From contig NZ_CAMLIG010000026.1 of the NCBI RefSeq assembly GCF_946480185.1, positions 1 through 57,998 of the forward strand: a stretch of 57,998 nt of DNA, read 5' to 3'. Positions 7,539 through 16,996 of the stretch are shown here, in pieces. Both the position numbers and the translations under genes were made by a program. Every line of letters starts with the position of its first letter. Positions within the stretch are counted from its first letter, which is position 1. The notes beneath the pieces were generated by a model. It saw only the letters and a list, made by a program, of their open reading frames with translations, searched no databases and was not told the origin of the DNA. This stretch comes from an uncultured Pedobacter sp. GTDB lineage: Bacteria > Bacteroidota > Bacteroidia > Sphingobacteriales > Sphingobacteriaceae.

Positions 7539-8546
7539 TTAATTTTCTGTTGGGCTAAAAGTAGTATTCAATATCCTGGTTTCAAATTCTTCTACCGGAT
7601 ATTTCGCTTCGATAAGGCTGATGAGCATTTCTGTTGCAATTCGCCCCATTTCAAAAGCAGGTTGTCTAACGCAAGATAAAGATGGGCTAAAAAGTTCCAC
7701 TACGTCAGAATTACTAAAGCCGGCAACCAAAATGTTTTCGGCTCCGTGTTTTTTTAGGGCCGATAAACAGCCCATACTTAACCTATCGCTGGCAACAAAA
7801 ATGGCATCGGGTTTTTCGGGTAAATTTAACAAAGAAACTACTGCCTGTTCTACTTCATCTTGTTGGCTTCCGCCGTGTTCGCAGTAGCTAATGTATTCGC
7901 TTTTTAATGGTAAATGATATTTAGTTAAGGCTTCCTCGTAACCTATTTTTCTTTGGGCGGTAATAGATAGTTGTTCCGCATTGGCTAAATGAGCAATTTT
8001 TTTGCATCCTTTTTTAATCAGATATTCAGTCGCGTCAAAAGCACCTTGTCTATTATTACTGGTTACTTTGTGGGTTTCCATACTTTCCAATATCCTATCA
8101 AAGAATACAATTGGCAAACCCTGATTATGTAATTTTTCTATATGTTCGTAGTTTTTTGTTTCGGCTGCTAAAGATATTATGATGCCATCAACAGACCGGT
8201 TAGCTAAGTGTTCTATATTGGTAACTTCTCTTTCGTACTGATCATGGCTTTGCGAGATGATGACATGGTAGCCTTTATTGTATGCGATTGACTCAATACC
8301 GTCAATTGCTTGAGAAAAAAAGACGTTAGCAACTTCACAAACCACTATCCCAATAGAATAGCTCCGTCTTTCTTTTAAACTTAAAGCAATGGGATTTCTT
8401 TTAAAGTTGATTTTTTCGGCATAATCTAAAACCAGCCTTTTGGTTTCATCGCTAATTTCATAGCCTCCGCGTAAAGCTCTGGAAACTGTTGAAGTGGATA
8501 AGTTGAGTGCTTTGGCTATATCCTTTATGGTAACTGGTTTAAACAT
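7539..8546 (-). CDS. LacI-family transcriptional regulator of the pectin locus
   Basis: The 335-residue protein has an N-terminal LacI helix-turn-helix (VTIKDIAKALNLSTSTVSRAL, residues about 5-25). A hinge and a periplasmic-binding-protein-like sensor domain of normal length follow. It is divergent from susC, and an operator-like palindrome lies in the shared 283-base spacer, 88 bases before its start. Three more copies of that palindrome stand before other units of the locus. I infer that it controls all four, and possibly itself, in response to a pectin-derived sugar acid. Whether it represses or activates, and its ligand, are not shown. A LacI protein here is notable because Bacteroides loci more often use hybrid two-component sensors or SusR-type regulators. 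Confidence 0.92.
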   Translation of the reverse strand: MFKPVTIKDIAKALNLSTSTVSRALRGGYEISDETKRLVLDYAEKINFKRNPIALSLKERRSYSIGIVVCEVANVFFSQAIDGIESIAYNKGYHVIISQSHDQYEREVTNIEHLANRSVDGIIISLAAETKNYEHIEKLHNQGLPIVFFDRILESMETHKVTSNNRQGAFDATEYLIKKGCKKIAHLANAEQLSITAQRKIGYEEALTKYHLPLKSEYISYCEHGGSQQDEVEQAVVSLLNLPEKPDAIFVASDRLSMGCLSALKKHGAENILVAGFSNSDVVELFSPSLSCVRQPAFEMGRIATEMLISLIEAKYPVEEFETRILNTTFSPTEN

Positions 8547-8633
8547 ATTTAATAATCAATCCAAATAGGGTGCTTCGCTAAATTAGGTATTTTTATGTAC
8601 AATAAGTACTACAATTTGTCAGAAGCGCAAAAA

Positions 8634-8659
8634 CTATATCGTTGCCGGCAACGATTGCA
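8634..8659. promoter_or_regulatory. LacI-type operator, site 1 (before susC)
   Basis: The palindrome is centred at 8646/8647. Its right half (8647-8659) is GGCAACGATTGCA, a perfect match to the half-site derived from all four copies. The left half keeps ATCGTTGCC. It lies 170 bases before susC and 87 bases from the divergent regulator gene. TTTG at 8615-8618 and TATCGTTG at 8637-8644 resemble -33/-7 elements, which would place the operator over a promoter. Confidence 0.75.
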
Positions 8660-8829
8660 CAGTTATTTAGGCACAATTACTTCGTTTTAGGCTTCAAAGT
8701 GCCTATTATTGTTTGAACCAATTACATAAGCCGTATTAAAAACCTTTTCAAATTTCTTTTGAATACTAACTATCATTAAAAATTTTAATGGTTTTACGGT
8801 TTAAATTTTAAAATCAATTTTTTAAAACT

Positions 8830-11800
8830 ATGACAAAAAAAATTCTACTCTTATTGGCAATGGTTAATTTCACCTTCGGAATTTCTTTTGCGCAGGAAAG
8901 AGTGATTACCGGAAAGGTAACCGATGCTAAAGAAACTTTAATTGGAGTTTCAGTCTCAATCTTAGGCACTAACAGCGGAACACAGACTGATGTTAACGGT
9001 GCTTATAGTATAAAGGCAAAAACAGGCCAAACTTTGGTTTTTTCTTATTTGGGCTACAAACCTAAACAGGTAAAAGTTACAGACCAAAAAACGTTAAATG
9101 TAGCTTTGGAAAGTGATTCTCAAGTACTTGATGAGGTGGTAGCCATAGGTTACGGAACTGTTAAGAAGAAAGATTTAACAGGCGCTGTATCCTCGGTAAG
9201 CGCTAGCACTATTGCCGCCGCACCGGTTTCTTCAGCTTTAGAGGCCATCCAAGGTAGGGCTTCAGGAGTTCAGATTTCTTCTACCGAAGGTTCTCCAGAC
9301 GCCGACATCACAGTACGTGTAAGAGGCGGCGGATCCATTACAGGAGATAATTCCCCATTATATATTGTTGACGGTTTTCCTGTTGCCTCAATTGCTGATA
9401 TTGCTCCTGCGGATATTGAATCTATCGATATCTTAAAAGATGCTTCTTCAACCGCTATTTATGGGTCAAGAGGCGCAAATGGGGTAATTATTGTAACTAC
9501 CAAAGGTGGCAAATCGGGTAAACCCAGTATCAGTTTCAGTGTTTTTGGGGGTGTACGAAATATCGCTAAAAAATTGGATGTCCTTTCTCCGCGGGATTAT
9601 GTGGATTGGCAATATGAAAGAGCTTTGTTAGCTAATAGTCCAGACGCCCAGGATTACACCAAATACTTTGGTAATTATCAAGATGCTGATTTATATAACA
9701 ACGTACAGCCAAATGATTGGCAAGAACTAGTTTTTGGCCGTACAGGCAATACATATAACCAAAACCTGAATATAAGTGGAGGAGGAGATAAAACAAAGTA
9801 TAGTATAAGCCACAGTTTTGTTAAAGACAAAGCAATTATGCAACTTTCAGGTTTTGAAAGGCAAAACCTGAACTTCAAGTTAAATCATAAATTATACGAT
9901 AAACTAAGTATTGATTTAGGAGCCCGCTATGCCGATACACAAATCAATGGTGGAGGCGCCAACGAGCAAAATGAAAAATCTTCCGCAGACTCGAGATTGA
10001 AATTTGCGATGCTTTACCCGCCATTTCCTGTTTCAGGTTTAACTTCTAGTACCGAAACCAATGATGAGTTTAATTTATATAATCCGTTGGTAGCCATATC
10101 TGATAATGACCAGCTTCAGAAAAGAAGAACATATAATTTAAATGCGGCAGTTAATTATGAGATCGTAAGTAATTTAAAATTACGTTCTGAAGTAGGTTAT
10201 GATGATTATAGAGACAATTCTGACCGCTTTTATGGTACTACCACTTATTATGTAAAAAACAATGTGCCTGATCCAAAAAATGCAGGACTTCCCGCATTAA
10301 TTATGGGAAATCAAAGCAGAAATACTTTTAGAAACACTAACACCTTAAGCTACGATTTTAAAAAGCTTCTAAGTAAAGATAACAGCTTAAATATCTTATT
10401 AGGACAGGAGTACATCAAAAGAGAGCAAGCGGAATTAACTACCATTGTACAAGGTTTCCCAGCATCGTTTAATTTTGACGATACCAGAAAGTTAACTACA
10501 CAAGGAGATGCAAATTCTATTGATAACTACTTATCTCCAGATGATAAATTGCTTTCATTTTTTGGTCGGGCCAATTATGATTATAAAGGCAGGTATTTAT
10601 TAAGTGCCACCTTTAGGGCTGATGGATCTTCCAAATTTTCAAAAGGTAACCAGTGGGGTTATTTCCCATCTGTTGCCGCAGCTTGGAGAATATCAGAAGA
10701 GAGCTTTATGGAAGGTACTCGTGATTGGTTAAGTGATTTAAAGTTAAGGGCTAGTATAGGTACCGCCGGTAACAACAATATCCCAACGGGCCAAACAGTT
10801 CAGACTTTTAGTTCTACCAATACAAATGTATATGCCAACGGTTATGATAACTTTTGGGCGGCTTCAAAAACAATGGCCAACCCAGATTTAAAATGGGAAA
10901 CAACCGTTACTAATAATATAGGTGTAGATTTCTCTTTGTTCAATACTAAATTAAACGGTACTGTAGAGGCTTATTTAAATAAAACAAAAGATTTACTGAT
11001 CAAATTCCCTGTAGCTGGTACAGGTTATGATGATCAGTATAGAAATTTGGGCGAAACCCAAAACAAAGGTTTAGAGTTCTCTTTAAATTGGAACGCGGTA
11101 CGTAGCAAAGATTTTGATTTAACAGTTAATGGAAACATTAGTTTCAACAGAAACAGGGTAAATGATTTAGGAGGCTTACTTAATTACCCTGGTACTTCTG
11201 GATGGGCTTCAACCGAAATTGGAACTGATTATTTAGTACAGGAAGGTGCCGCCGTTGGAAGAATCTATGGTTACCAAAGCGATGGCAGGTATGAAGTTTC
11301 TGATTTCGAAGGCTATGATGAAGCTTCCAAAATATGGAAATTAAAAGACGGTGTGGCTGATGCCAGTTCAGTTGTGGGCACCATTCGTCCGGGAACTATG
11401 AAATTGAAAGACATAGTTGGAAATGATGGAGTAGTTGATATTTCCGACAGGACCTTTATAGGCAATGCCAACCCGCTTAACACGGGCGGTTTCTCAATCA
11501 CTTCAAGATTCAAAAATTTTGATGCAGGAGTATATTTGAACTGGAGCTATGGCAACGATATCTATAATGCCAATAAAATAGAATATACCTCTACTAGTAA
11601 GTACAACTCCAGAAATATGATATCGTTGATGCAAAGTGGAAGTCGTTGGAATAATTTGCGAGCGGACGGTACCATTAGTAATGACCCTGCAGAGCTAGAA
11701 GCCATGAATGCAAACACCACTTTATGGTCTCCGTATATGAGTAAATTTGTATTGACTGATTGGGCGGTAGAAGATGGTTCTTTTTTAAGATTAAGTACAG

Positions 11801-12021
11801 TTACTTTGGGCTATACACTTCCTAAGTCTATTTCCGCCAAATTAAAAATGAACCAATTAAGGATATACGCTTCTGGATATAATTTGTTTACCTGGACCAA
11901 TTATACAGGCTTTGATCCAGAAGTTTCCACCCGTCGTCAAACCAGTTTAACTCCAGGCGTTGATTATTCAGCTTATCCAAGGAGTAGATCGTTTATTCTA
12001 GGTCTTAACGTTAATTTCTAG
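8830..12021 (+). CDS. SusC-like TonB-dependent outer-membrane transporter
   Basis: The 1063-residue protein imports oligosaccharides, here probably pectin fragments, across the outer membrane with TonB energy. A Sec signal peptide (ending SFAQ) is followed by a carboxypeptidase-regulatory-like beta domain (about 25-100). The SusC signature region LDEVVAIGYGTVKKKDLTGAVSSVSA comes next, then the plug domain with GVIIVTTKGGKSG. The beta barrel reaches a C-terminal aromatic residue (FILGLNVNF), as outer-membrane barrels require. There is no N-terminal sigma-factor-signalling (STN) domain. SusD follows after 19 bases, so the two form one transcription unit under operator site 1. Confidence 0.96.
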   Translation: MTKKILLLLAMVNFTFGISFAQERVITGKVTDAKETLIGVSVSILGTNSGTQTDVNGAYSIKAKTGQTLVFSYLGYKPKQVKVTDQKTLNVALESDSQVLDEVVAIGYGTVKKKDLTGAVSSVSASTIAAAPVSSALEAIQGRASGVQISSTEGSPDADITVRVRGGGSITGDNSPLYIVDGFPVASIADIAPADIESIDILKDASSTAIYGSRGANGVIIVTTKGGKSGKPSISFSVFGGVRNIAKKLDVLSPRDYVDWQYERALLANSPDAQDYTKYFGNYQDADLYNNVQPNDWQELVFGRTGNTYNQNLNISGGGDKTKYSISHSFVKDKAIMQLSGFERQNLNFKLNHKLYDKLSIDLGARYADTQINGGGANEQNEKSSADSRLKFAMLYPPFPVSGLTSSTETNDEFNLYNPLVAISDNDQLQKRRTYNLNAAVNYEIVSNLKLRSEVGYDDYRDNSDRFYGTTTYYVKNNVPDPKNAGLPALIMGNQSRNTFRNTNTLSYDFKKLLSKDNSLNILLGQEYIKREQAELTTIVQGFPASFNFDDTRKLTTQGDANSIDNYLSPDDKLLSFFGRANYDYKGRYLLSATFRADGSSKFSKGNQWGYFPSVAAAWRISEESFMEGTRDWLSDLKLRASIGTAGNNNIPTGQTVQTFSSTNTNVYANGYDNFWAASKTMANPDLKWETTVTNNIGVDFSLFNTKLNGTVEAYLNKTKDLLIKFPVAGTGYDDQYRNLGETQNKGLEFSLNWNAVRSKDFDLTVNGNISFNRNRVNDLGGLLNYPGTSGWASTEIGTDYLVQEGAAVGRIYGYQSDGRYEVSDFEGYDEASKIWKLKDGVADASSVVGTIRPGTMKLKDIVGNDGVVDISDRTFIGNANPLNTGGFSITSRFKNFDAGVYLNWSYGNDIYNANKIEYTSTSKYNSRNMISLMQSGSRWNNLRADGTISNDPAELEAMNANTTLWSPYMSKFVLTDWAVEDGSFLRLSTVTLGYTLPKSISAKLKMNQLRIYASGYNLFTWTNYTGFDPEVSTRRQTSLTPGVDYSAYPRSRSFILGLNVNF

Positions 12022-12040
12022 TCTTATTTAATCGAAGAAA

Positions 12041-13807
12041 ATGAAAAAAATTATAAGCACACTATCCATTATTGCAGCTTTTATAAGTATAACTAGCTGT
12101 AAAAAAACCTTAGATGCACCAACAAAATCATCATTAGATGAATCTATTATTTTTTCTACCCCAAGTTTAGCTGAAGGCGCTGTTGCCGGGATTTTGCAAT
12201 CATTTGGAGAACAAAACTCATACAGAGCAAGATTCTTGGTGTTTTACGGAATCAATACCGATGCAGAGGTTTATAACAGTTTGAAAAACACTACTGATGA
12301 TAAAGCCAGGTTATCAAACTACAATACCAATGTTGATAACAGCCAAATGAATGAACCTAAGAATGCTTGGGCAAAATTTTATGAGGGCATAGAGAGAGCG
12401 AACTTAGCTATCCGAGGTTTAAGAACTTATGGCAACGTGGAAAATAATCCGCAAATGGCACAAATCTTAGGCGAAGTACTGACCTTGAGAGCAGTATTAT
12501 ATAATGATTTGATAAAAGGTTGGGGCGACGTACCGGCAAGGTTTGAACCCATTACTACTGAAACTTCTTATCTTCCGAGAAGCGATAGAGATGTTATCTA
12601 TAAGCAGTTGTTAGCCGATTTAAAAGAGGCTGAGGATTTATTGCCATGGCCTAATGAAACTCCAATTACCTCAACGGTTGAACATGTGAATAAAGCATTT
12701 GCAAAAGGCTTAAGAGCAAGGTTGGCATTATATGCCGGAGGTTATGCGCAACGATTAGATGGAAGTGTGCGTTTAAGTACTGATCCTGATTTAGCACCGG
12801 ATAAAATGTACCAGATAGCTAAAAATGAATGTTTAGAAATTATACAAAGTAATACTTTAAAATTATCAAGCAGCTTTGAGCAGGTTTTTAGAACCTTAAA
12901 TGAAGAAACAGGTAAAGCGGGATTAGAATCTATGTGGGAAATTCCTTTCGCTGATGGTAGGGGTAGGGTAATTTTTGATCTGGGAGTGAAACATACCAAT
13001 AAAGATAAATACACCGATCAGGCAAAAGGAGGTACCAATGGACCAAACCCAATAATGCTTTATAAATACGATAAGGATGACGAACGCAGAGACGTATCTA
13101 TAGTGCCTTACCAATGGACAGATGGTGTACAAGTTCCTACAAATTTAAACCAATTGTTTTTTGGTAAATACCGTTATGAATGGATGAAAAGAAAAGTGGT
13201 TTCTACCAATGATGATGGTTTAAATTGGATGTACATGAGATATGCCGACGTATATTTAATGGCAGCAGAAGCCATTTTTAGACTGGACGGAGCAGACGCA
13301 GCTGCACCTTATTTACGTAAAATTCGTGAAAGAGCTTTTCCAAATCATCCAGAAAAAGTAGACCAGTTTATGATCAATGCCAAAGCAGATTTCTTTAAGG
13401 CCATTGTAGATGAAAGAGCATTAGAGTTCTGTGGAGAAATGCTTAGAAAAGCAGATTTGATACGTTGGAACTTGTTGGATACCAAACTTAATGAGGCCAA
13501 ACAAGAACTGCAACAATTAGATAACAGAGAAGGCGTATATGCAGATCTTCCAGAAAAAATATACTATAAAACTAAGGATGATGGTGAAAGTGTTGAGATT
13601 TATGGATTAAACCATGGCGACACAGATGCTCAAGGAGCTTTACTAGGTTATACATCTAACAAGACATGGACTCTTTCATCCTCTAGCGATAATGTAACTT
13701 ATTGGGATGCATTGTTTGTGAAAGACCCAAACCAACAACAAGTATGGCCAATTTGGCAGACTTTTTTAGATTCCTCTAACGGAACCTTAAATAATGATGG
13801 ATTTTAA
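12041..13807 (+). CDS. SusD-like surface glycan-binding lipoprotein
   Basis: The 588-residue RagB/SusD family lipoprotein has a signal ending at a cysteine (SITSCKK). It contains the tetratricopeptide-rich N-terminal region typical of the family (LTLRAVLYNDLIKGWGDVP) and the C-terminal region MRYADVYLMAAEA with DERALEFCGE. SusD proteins sit on the cell surface as lids on SusC and bind the incoming glycan. Pairing with the adjacent SusC is secure from position. The pectic ligand is inferred from the lyases and esterases downstream. Confidence 0.95.
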   Translation: MKKIISTLSIIAAFISITSCKKTLDAPTKSSLDESIIFSTPSLAEGAVAGILQSFGEQNSYRARFLVFYGINTDAEVYNSLKNTTDDKARLSNYNTNVDNSQMNEPKNAWAKFYEGIERANLAIRGLRTYGNVENNPQMAQILGEVLTLRAVLYNDLIKGWGDVPARFEPITTETSYLPRSDRDVIYKQLLADLKEAEDLLPWPNETPITSTVEHVNKAFAKGLRARLALYAGGYAQRLDGSVRLSTDPDLAPDKMYQIAKNECLEIIQSNTLKLSSSFEQVFRTLNEETGKAGLESMWEIPFADGRGRVIFDLGVKHTNKDKYTDQAKGGTNGPNPIMLYKYDKDDERRDVSIVPYQWTDGVQVPTNLNQLFFGKYRYEWMKRKVVSTNDDGLNWMYMRYADVYLMAAEAIFRLDGADAAAPYLRKIRERAFPNHPEKVDQFMINAKADFFKAIVDERALEFCGEMLRKADLIRWNLLDTKLNEAKQELQQLDNREGVYADLPEKIYYKTKDDGESVEIYGLNHGDTDAQGALLGYTSNKTWTLSSSSDNVTYWDALFVKDPNQQQVWPIWQTFLDSSNGTLNNDGF

Positions 13808-13824
13808 CCTTTAAAATAAAAGAC

Positions 13825-15387
13825 ATGAAAAAAAACAATATAATCTTACTACTCTTTTTCGTGGCTGGTATCATAGGATTCTCCAGTTGCAAAGAGGATA
13901 TGATGAGCGAAATTACCACATTAAATGTAGATAGAGCTTTTTCGCCAACAGAATTAGATGCCAGAGTTGTTAATAGAACTCAGGTACGTTTAGATTGGAG
14001 AGAAGTAACCAATGCAACTTTCTATAAAGTAGAGCTTTTTGAAAACGATTCAACACAAGCCTTTGAAGGATCTCCGGCTATCACCGTAGATTCAATAAAT
14101 GCTAGCCAGTTACCTTATATAATTACTGGACTTTCGGGAGCTACTGATTACTCTATCAGAGTGAAGGGGGTAGGTAAAGATATAGAAGATTCTAAATGGG
14201 TTGGTGCCTCTATTAAAACAGATTCGGAACAAATTTTTCAACCTGTAGATCCAGCAACATTAACGGCTACTTCTGTTACCTTGAGTTGGACACCCGGAGC
14301 TAACGTTAGTACGATTAATCTTTCCCCAGGAAACATAGTGCATACGATCACTACAGGAGAAATGGCCGAAGGTAAAGCAACTATTACCGGTCTGGTTGGT
14401 GAAACAAACTATACCGCTTTGTTATTAAGAGGAACCAAAACACGGGGAACAGCAACTTTTACGACTTTAATTGATCTAGGTAATGCTATCGCGGTATCAC
14501 CTGGTGACGATTTAGAAGCCATGATTGCAAATGCAAATAATGGAGACGTGTTTGCGCTACTTCCCGGTACTTATGACATCAACAAAGATATTTCTACCAG
14601 TAAATCAATTACAATTCAAGGGGCAAAACCTTCAGACAAACCCATAATTAAAGGTCTGGTAATCAGAATCAATGCAAACGCAGGATTGTCACTTAAAGAT
14701 CTCATTATGGACGGAACCGGATCCACCGGCAATCAAACTATTGTTTACAATGAAGATTCAGCTGACGCATATGGAGATTTGAACGTTCAAAACTGCGACT
14801 TCAGTAATTATGTAAAAGGTTTTTTATATGTGAGTAAGAAGGTTTTAGTTAACAATGTGACCTACAACAATAACATCATTCACAATATAGAATGTGCTGG
14901 AGGAGATTTTATTGATTTTAGGAGTGGAATTGCGCAAAACTTCACCTTTACCAACAATACTGTTTATAATTCGGCACTTTCCAGAGATTTATTCAGAATG
15001 GATAGCGGAGGTTCAACAAATTTCCCTTCAGTAAACTCTAATATTGTAATTACTAATAATACGTTTAACGAAATATGTAATAGTGCCAGTAATCGCGTTT
15101 TATATATCCGTTTAGCTAACCATGCGATAACTTTTTCGAAAAATATAATCGCTAACTCAGCCGGTATGTATACCAATCAAACGTCTACAAAAATTGTTAC
15201 AGTAAATAAAAATAATTATTTCAACGCCCCAAACTATACTGCAAGTACCTCATCAAAATATAATGATGTACCAGCTAATAATTATACTACACTTGATCCG
15301 GCATTTGCCTCACCAAATACTGGTAATTTTACTTTAGGTAATGATGATTTAAAATTTGATGGTATCGGAGCGGCCAGATGGCGTTAA
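13825..15387 (+). CDS. Surface lipoprotein with fibronectin III and beta-helix (DUF4957/DUF5123-type) domains
   Basis: The 520-residue protein starts with a lipoprotein signal (FSSCKED). A fibronectin III-like module lies at about 40-130 (VRLDWREVTNATFYKVELFE) and a second one at about 140-212. From about 220 onward there is a right-handed parallel beta-helix of the kind labelled DUF4957 and DUF5123 in Bacteroidota pectin loci. Asn-rich turns such as NNNIIHNIECAGG and VITNNTFNEICNSASNR are typical. No lyase or hydrolase active-site set was recognised, so a glycan-binding role beside SusD is the best guess and weak catalysis cannot be excluded. It is the third gene of the susCD unit, 17 bases after SusD, and is followed by a strong hairpin. 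Confidence 0.85.
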   Translation: MKKNNIILLLFFVAGIIGFSSCKEDMMSEITTLNVDRAFSPTELDARVVNRTQVRLDWREVTNATFYKVELFENDSTQAFEGSPAITVDSINASQLPYIITGLSGATDYSIRVKGVGKDIEDSKWVGASIKTDSEQIFQPVDPATLTATSVTLSWTPGANVSTINLSPGNIVHTITTGEMAEGKATITGLVGETNYTALLLRGTKTRGTATFTTLIDLGNAIAVSPGDDLEAMIANANNGDVFALLPGTYDINKDISTSKSITIQGAKPSDKPIIKGLVIRINANAGLSLKDLIMDGTGSTGNQTIVYNEDSADAYGDLNVQNCDFSNYVKGFLYVSKKVLVNNVTYNNNIIHNIECAGGDFIDFRSGIAQNFTFTNNTVYNSALSRDLFRMDSGGSTNFPSVNSNIVITNNTFNEICNSASNRVLYIRLANHAITFSKNIIANSAGMYTNQTSTKIVTVNKNNYFNAPNYTASTSSKYNDVPANNYTTLDPAFASPNTGNFTLGNDDLKFDGIGAARWR

Positions 15388-15397
15388 TTATTCAATG

Positions 15398-15441
15398 AAA
15401 ATTAAAATGGGCGACGCGAAAATGTCGCCCATTTTAATTTT
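15398..15441 (+). terminator. Strong hairpin after the susCD-lipoprotein genes
   Basis: An 18-bp perfect stem (15398-15415 with 15424-15441) closes an 8-base loop. It separates the three import genes from the two PL1 lyases, which have no operator copy of their own. It could reduce downstream expression or mark a processing site. Confidence 0.75.
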
Positions 15442-15493
15442 AAGACTATAAAAAGTTGAATGGAATAATGCGTTACGATTAAAGTATTAGAAA

Positions 15494-16996
15494 ATGAAAA
15501 AATTTAGTTTATTAATAATTGGTGGTATTTTGTTTTTGGCATTTTCATGTAAAAAATCTAAGAAAGCTGATTCTGGCAATCCAGTAACAGATCCGCCAGT
15601 AACCGAAAAACCAACCAAAGTAACCGAAACAGCTTACGCTTTTGCCGGAGCTGAAGGAGCCGGAAAAAATACCACAGGCGGACGTGGAGGAAGAATTATT
15701 AAAGTAACCAACCTTAACGATTCTGGTACCGGGAGTTTGAGAGCCGCCGTAGAAGCCACTGGGCCAAGAATCGTGATATTTACGGTTTCAGGCAACATAA
15801 AGCTGAAATCGTCGCTAAAATTAAAAAATGGAGAAATTACTATTGCTGGCCAAACTGCGCCTGGAGACGGCATTTGTCTGCAGGATTATGACATGAGTGT
15901 TGAAGCTAATAATGTGATCGTCCGTTACATGCGTTTCAGGCTTGGTGATACAAACGTTGCAACTATAGAAAGTGATGCCTTTGGCGGAAGAGATTTAGAA
16001 AATGTGATGATTGACCATTGTTCCATGAGCTGGTCTATTGATGAGGCCGCATCTTTTTATCACAATAAAAATTTTACCATGCAGTGGTGCATCATATCCG
16101 AAAGTATGAATGATTCTGGCCATTCAAAAGGCAAGCATGGCTACGGCGGAATTTGGGGTGGCAGTCCGGCCTCTTTTCACCATAACCTTTTAGCAGACCA
16201 TACCAGCAGAAATCCAAGGTTTGATGGCGGATTAAGGTACAGTAAAGGGAGCGGAACAATGATAGGCAAATTTGGTCCCGACAAAATAGATTACCGTAAC
16301 AACGTGATTTATAACTGGAGCAACAACAGCGCTTACGGTGGCGAAAACGGCCAATATAATATGGTTAACAATTATTACAAACCTGGTCCGGCTACACCTT
16401 CCAGCAAAAACCACCGTATTATGCAGGTAACTAAAGACGATGTTACCGGCGCCAGTAATCCTAGCGCATACGGCGTTGGCTACGGTACTTTTTATATTGA
16501 TGGTAATTATATTGTTGGTAACCCAACAGTTACAGCTAATAACTGGTCCGGAGGTGTTGATTATGACTCGGGTGTTACACAAGCTTTGGTTAAAAAAGAT
16601 GCCCCTTATCCTTCGACAGAAATCCCAGTTCAAACGGCAGAAAAAGCCTATGATGAAGTATTGCTATACAGTGGCGCAAGTTTAAAAAGAGACGCCGTTG
16701 ATACCAGAGTTGTTAAAGATGTAAAAGACGGAACAGCAACTTTTAGCGGTTCAAAAACTGGGTTGCCAGGAATTATTGATACCCAAAAAGATGTAGGTGG
16801 TTGGCCAACATTGGTACAAACTACGGCGCCTTTAGATACAGATGGTGATGGAATGCCAGACGATTGGGAAACTGCTAATAAATTAGATCCTAAAACTGCT
16901 AACGCTAACGGAAGAGATTTAAGTACAGGTTATGATAACATTGAAGTCTACTTAAATAGTTTAGTGAAATCAATTACAGATAATCAGTATAAATAA
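15494..16996 (+). CDS. Pectate lyase, polysaccharide lyase family 1 (lipoprotein)
   Basis: The 500-residue protein has a lipoprotein signal (AFSCKKS, cysteine 19). It then shows the PL1-type beta-helix with GAEGAGKNTTGGRGG, SGTGSLRAAV and IAGQTAPGDGICL. The central DHCSMSWSIDEAAS and HHNLLADHTSRNPRFDGG segments carry the conserved Asp and Arg region. The C-terminus has a calcium-binding-like DTDGDGMPDDWE followed by a short tail. It cleaves polygalacturonate by beta-elimination on the cell surface. The next gene is a paralogue starting directly after its stop codon, and both depend on upstream transcription. Confidence 0.9.
   Translation: MKKFSLLIIGGILFLAFSCKKSKKADSGNPVTDPPVTEKPTKVTETAYAFAGAEGAGKNTTGGRGGRIIKVTNLNDSGTGSLRAAVEATGPRIVIFTVSGNIKLKSSLKLKNGEITIAGQTAPGDGICLQDYDMSVEANNVIVRYMRFRLGDTNVATIESDAFGGRDLENVMIDHCSMSWSIDEAASFYHNKNFTMQWCIISESMNDSGHSKGKHGYGGIWGGSPASFHHNLLADHTSRNPRFDGGLRYSKGSGTMIGKFGPDKIDYRNNVIYNWSNNSAYGGENGQYNMVNNYYKPGPATPSSKNHRIMQVTKDDVTGASNPSAYGVGYGTFYIDGNYIVGNPTVTANNWSGGVDYDSGVTQALVKKDAPYPSTEIPVQTAEKAYDEVLLYSGASLKRDAVDTRVVKDVKDGTATFSGSKTGLPGIIDTQKDVGGWPTLVQTTAPLDTDGDGMPDDWETANKLDPKTANANGRDLSTGYDNIEVYLNSLVKSITDNQYK

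Noticed and set aside
16232..16633. 133-codon open frame antisense to the first PL1 lyase
   Set aside because: It lies entirely within a well-supported lyase gene and its composition is that of a shadow frame.
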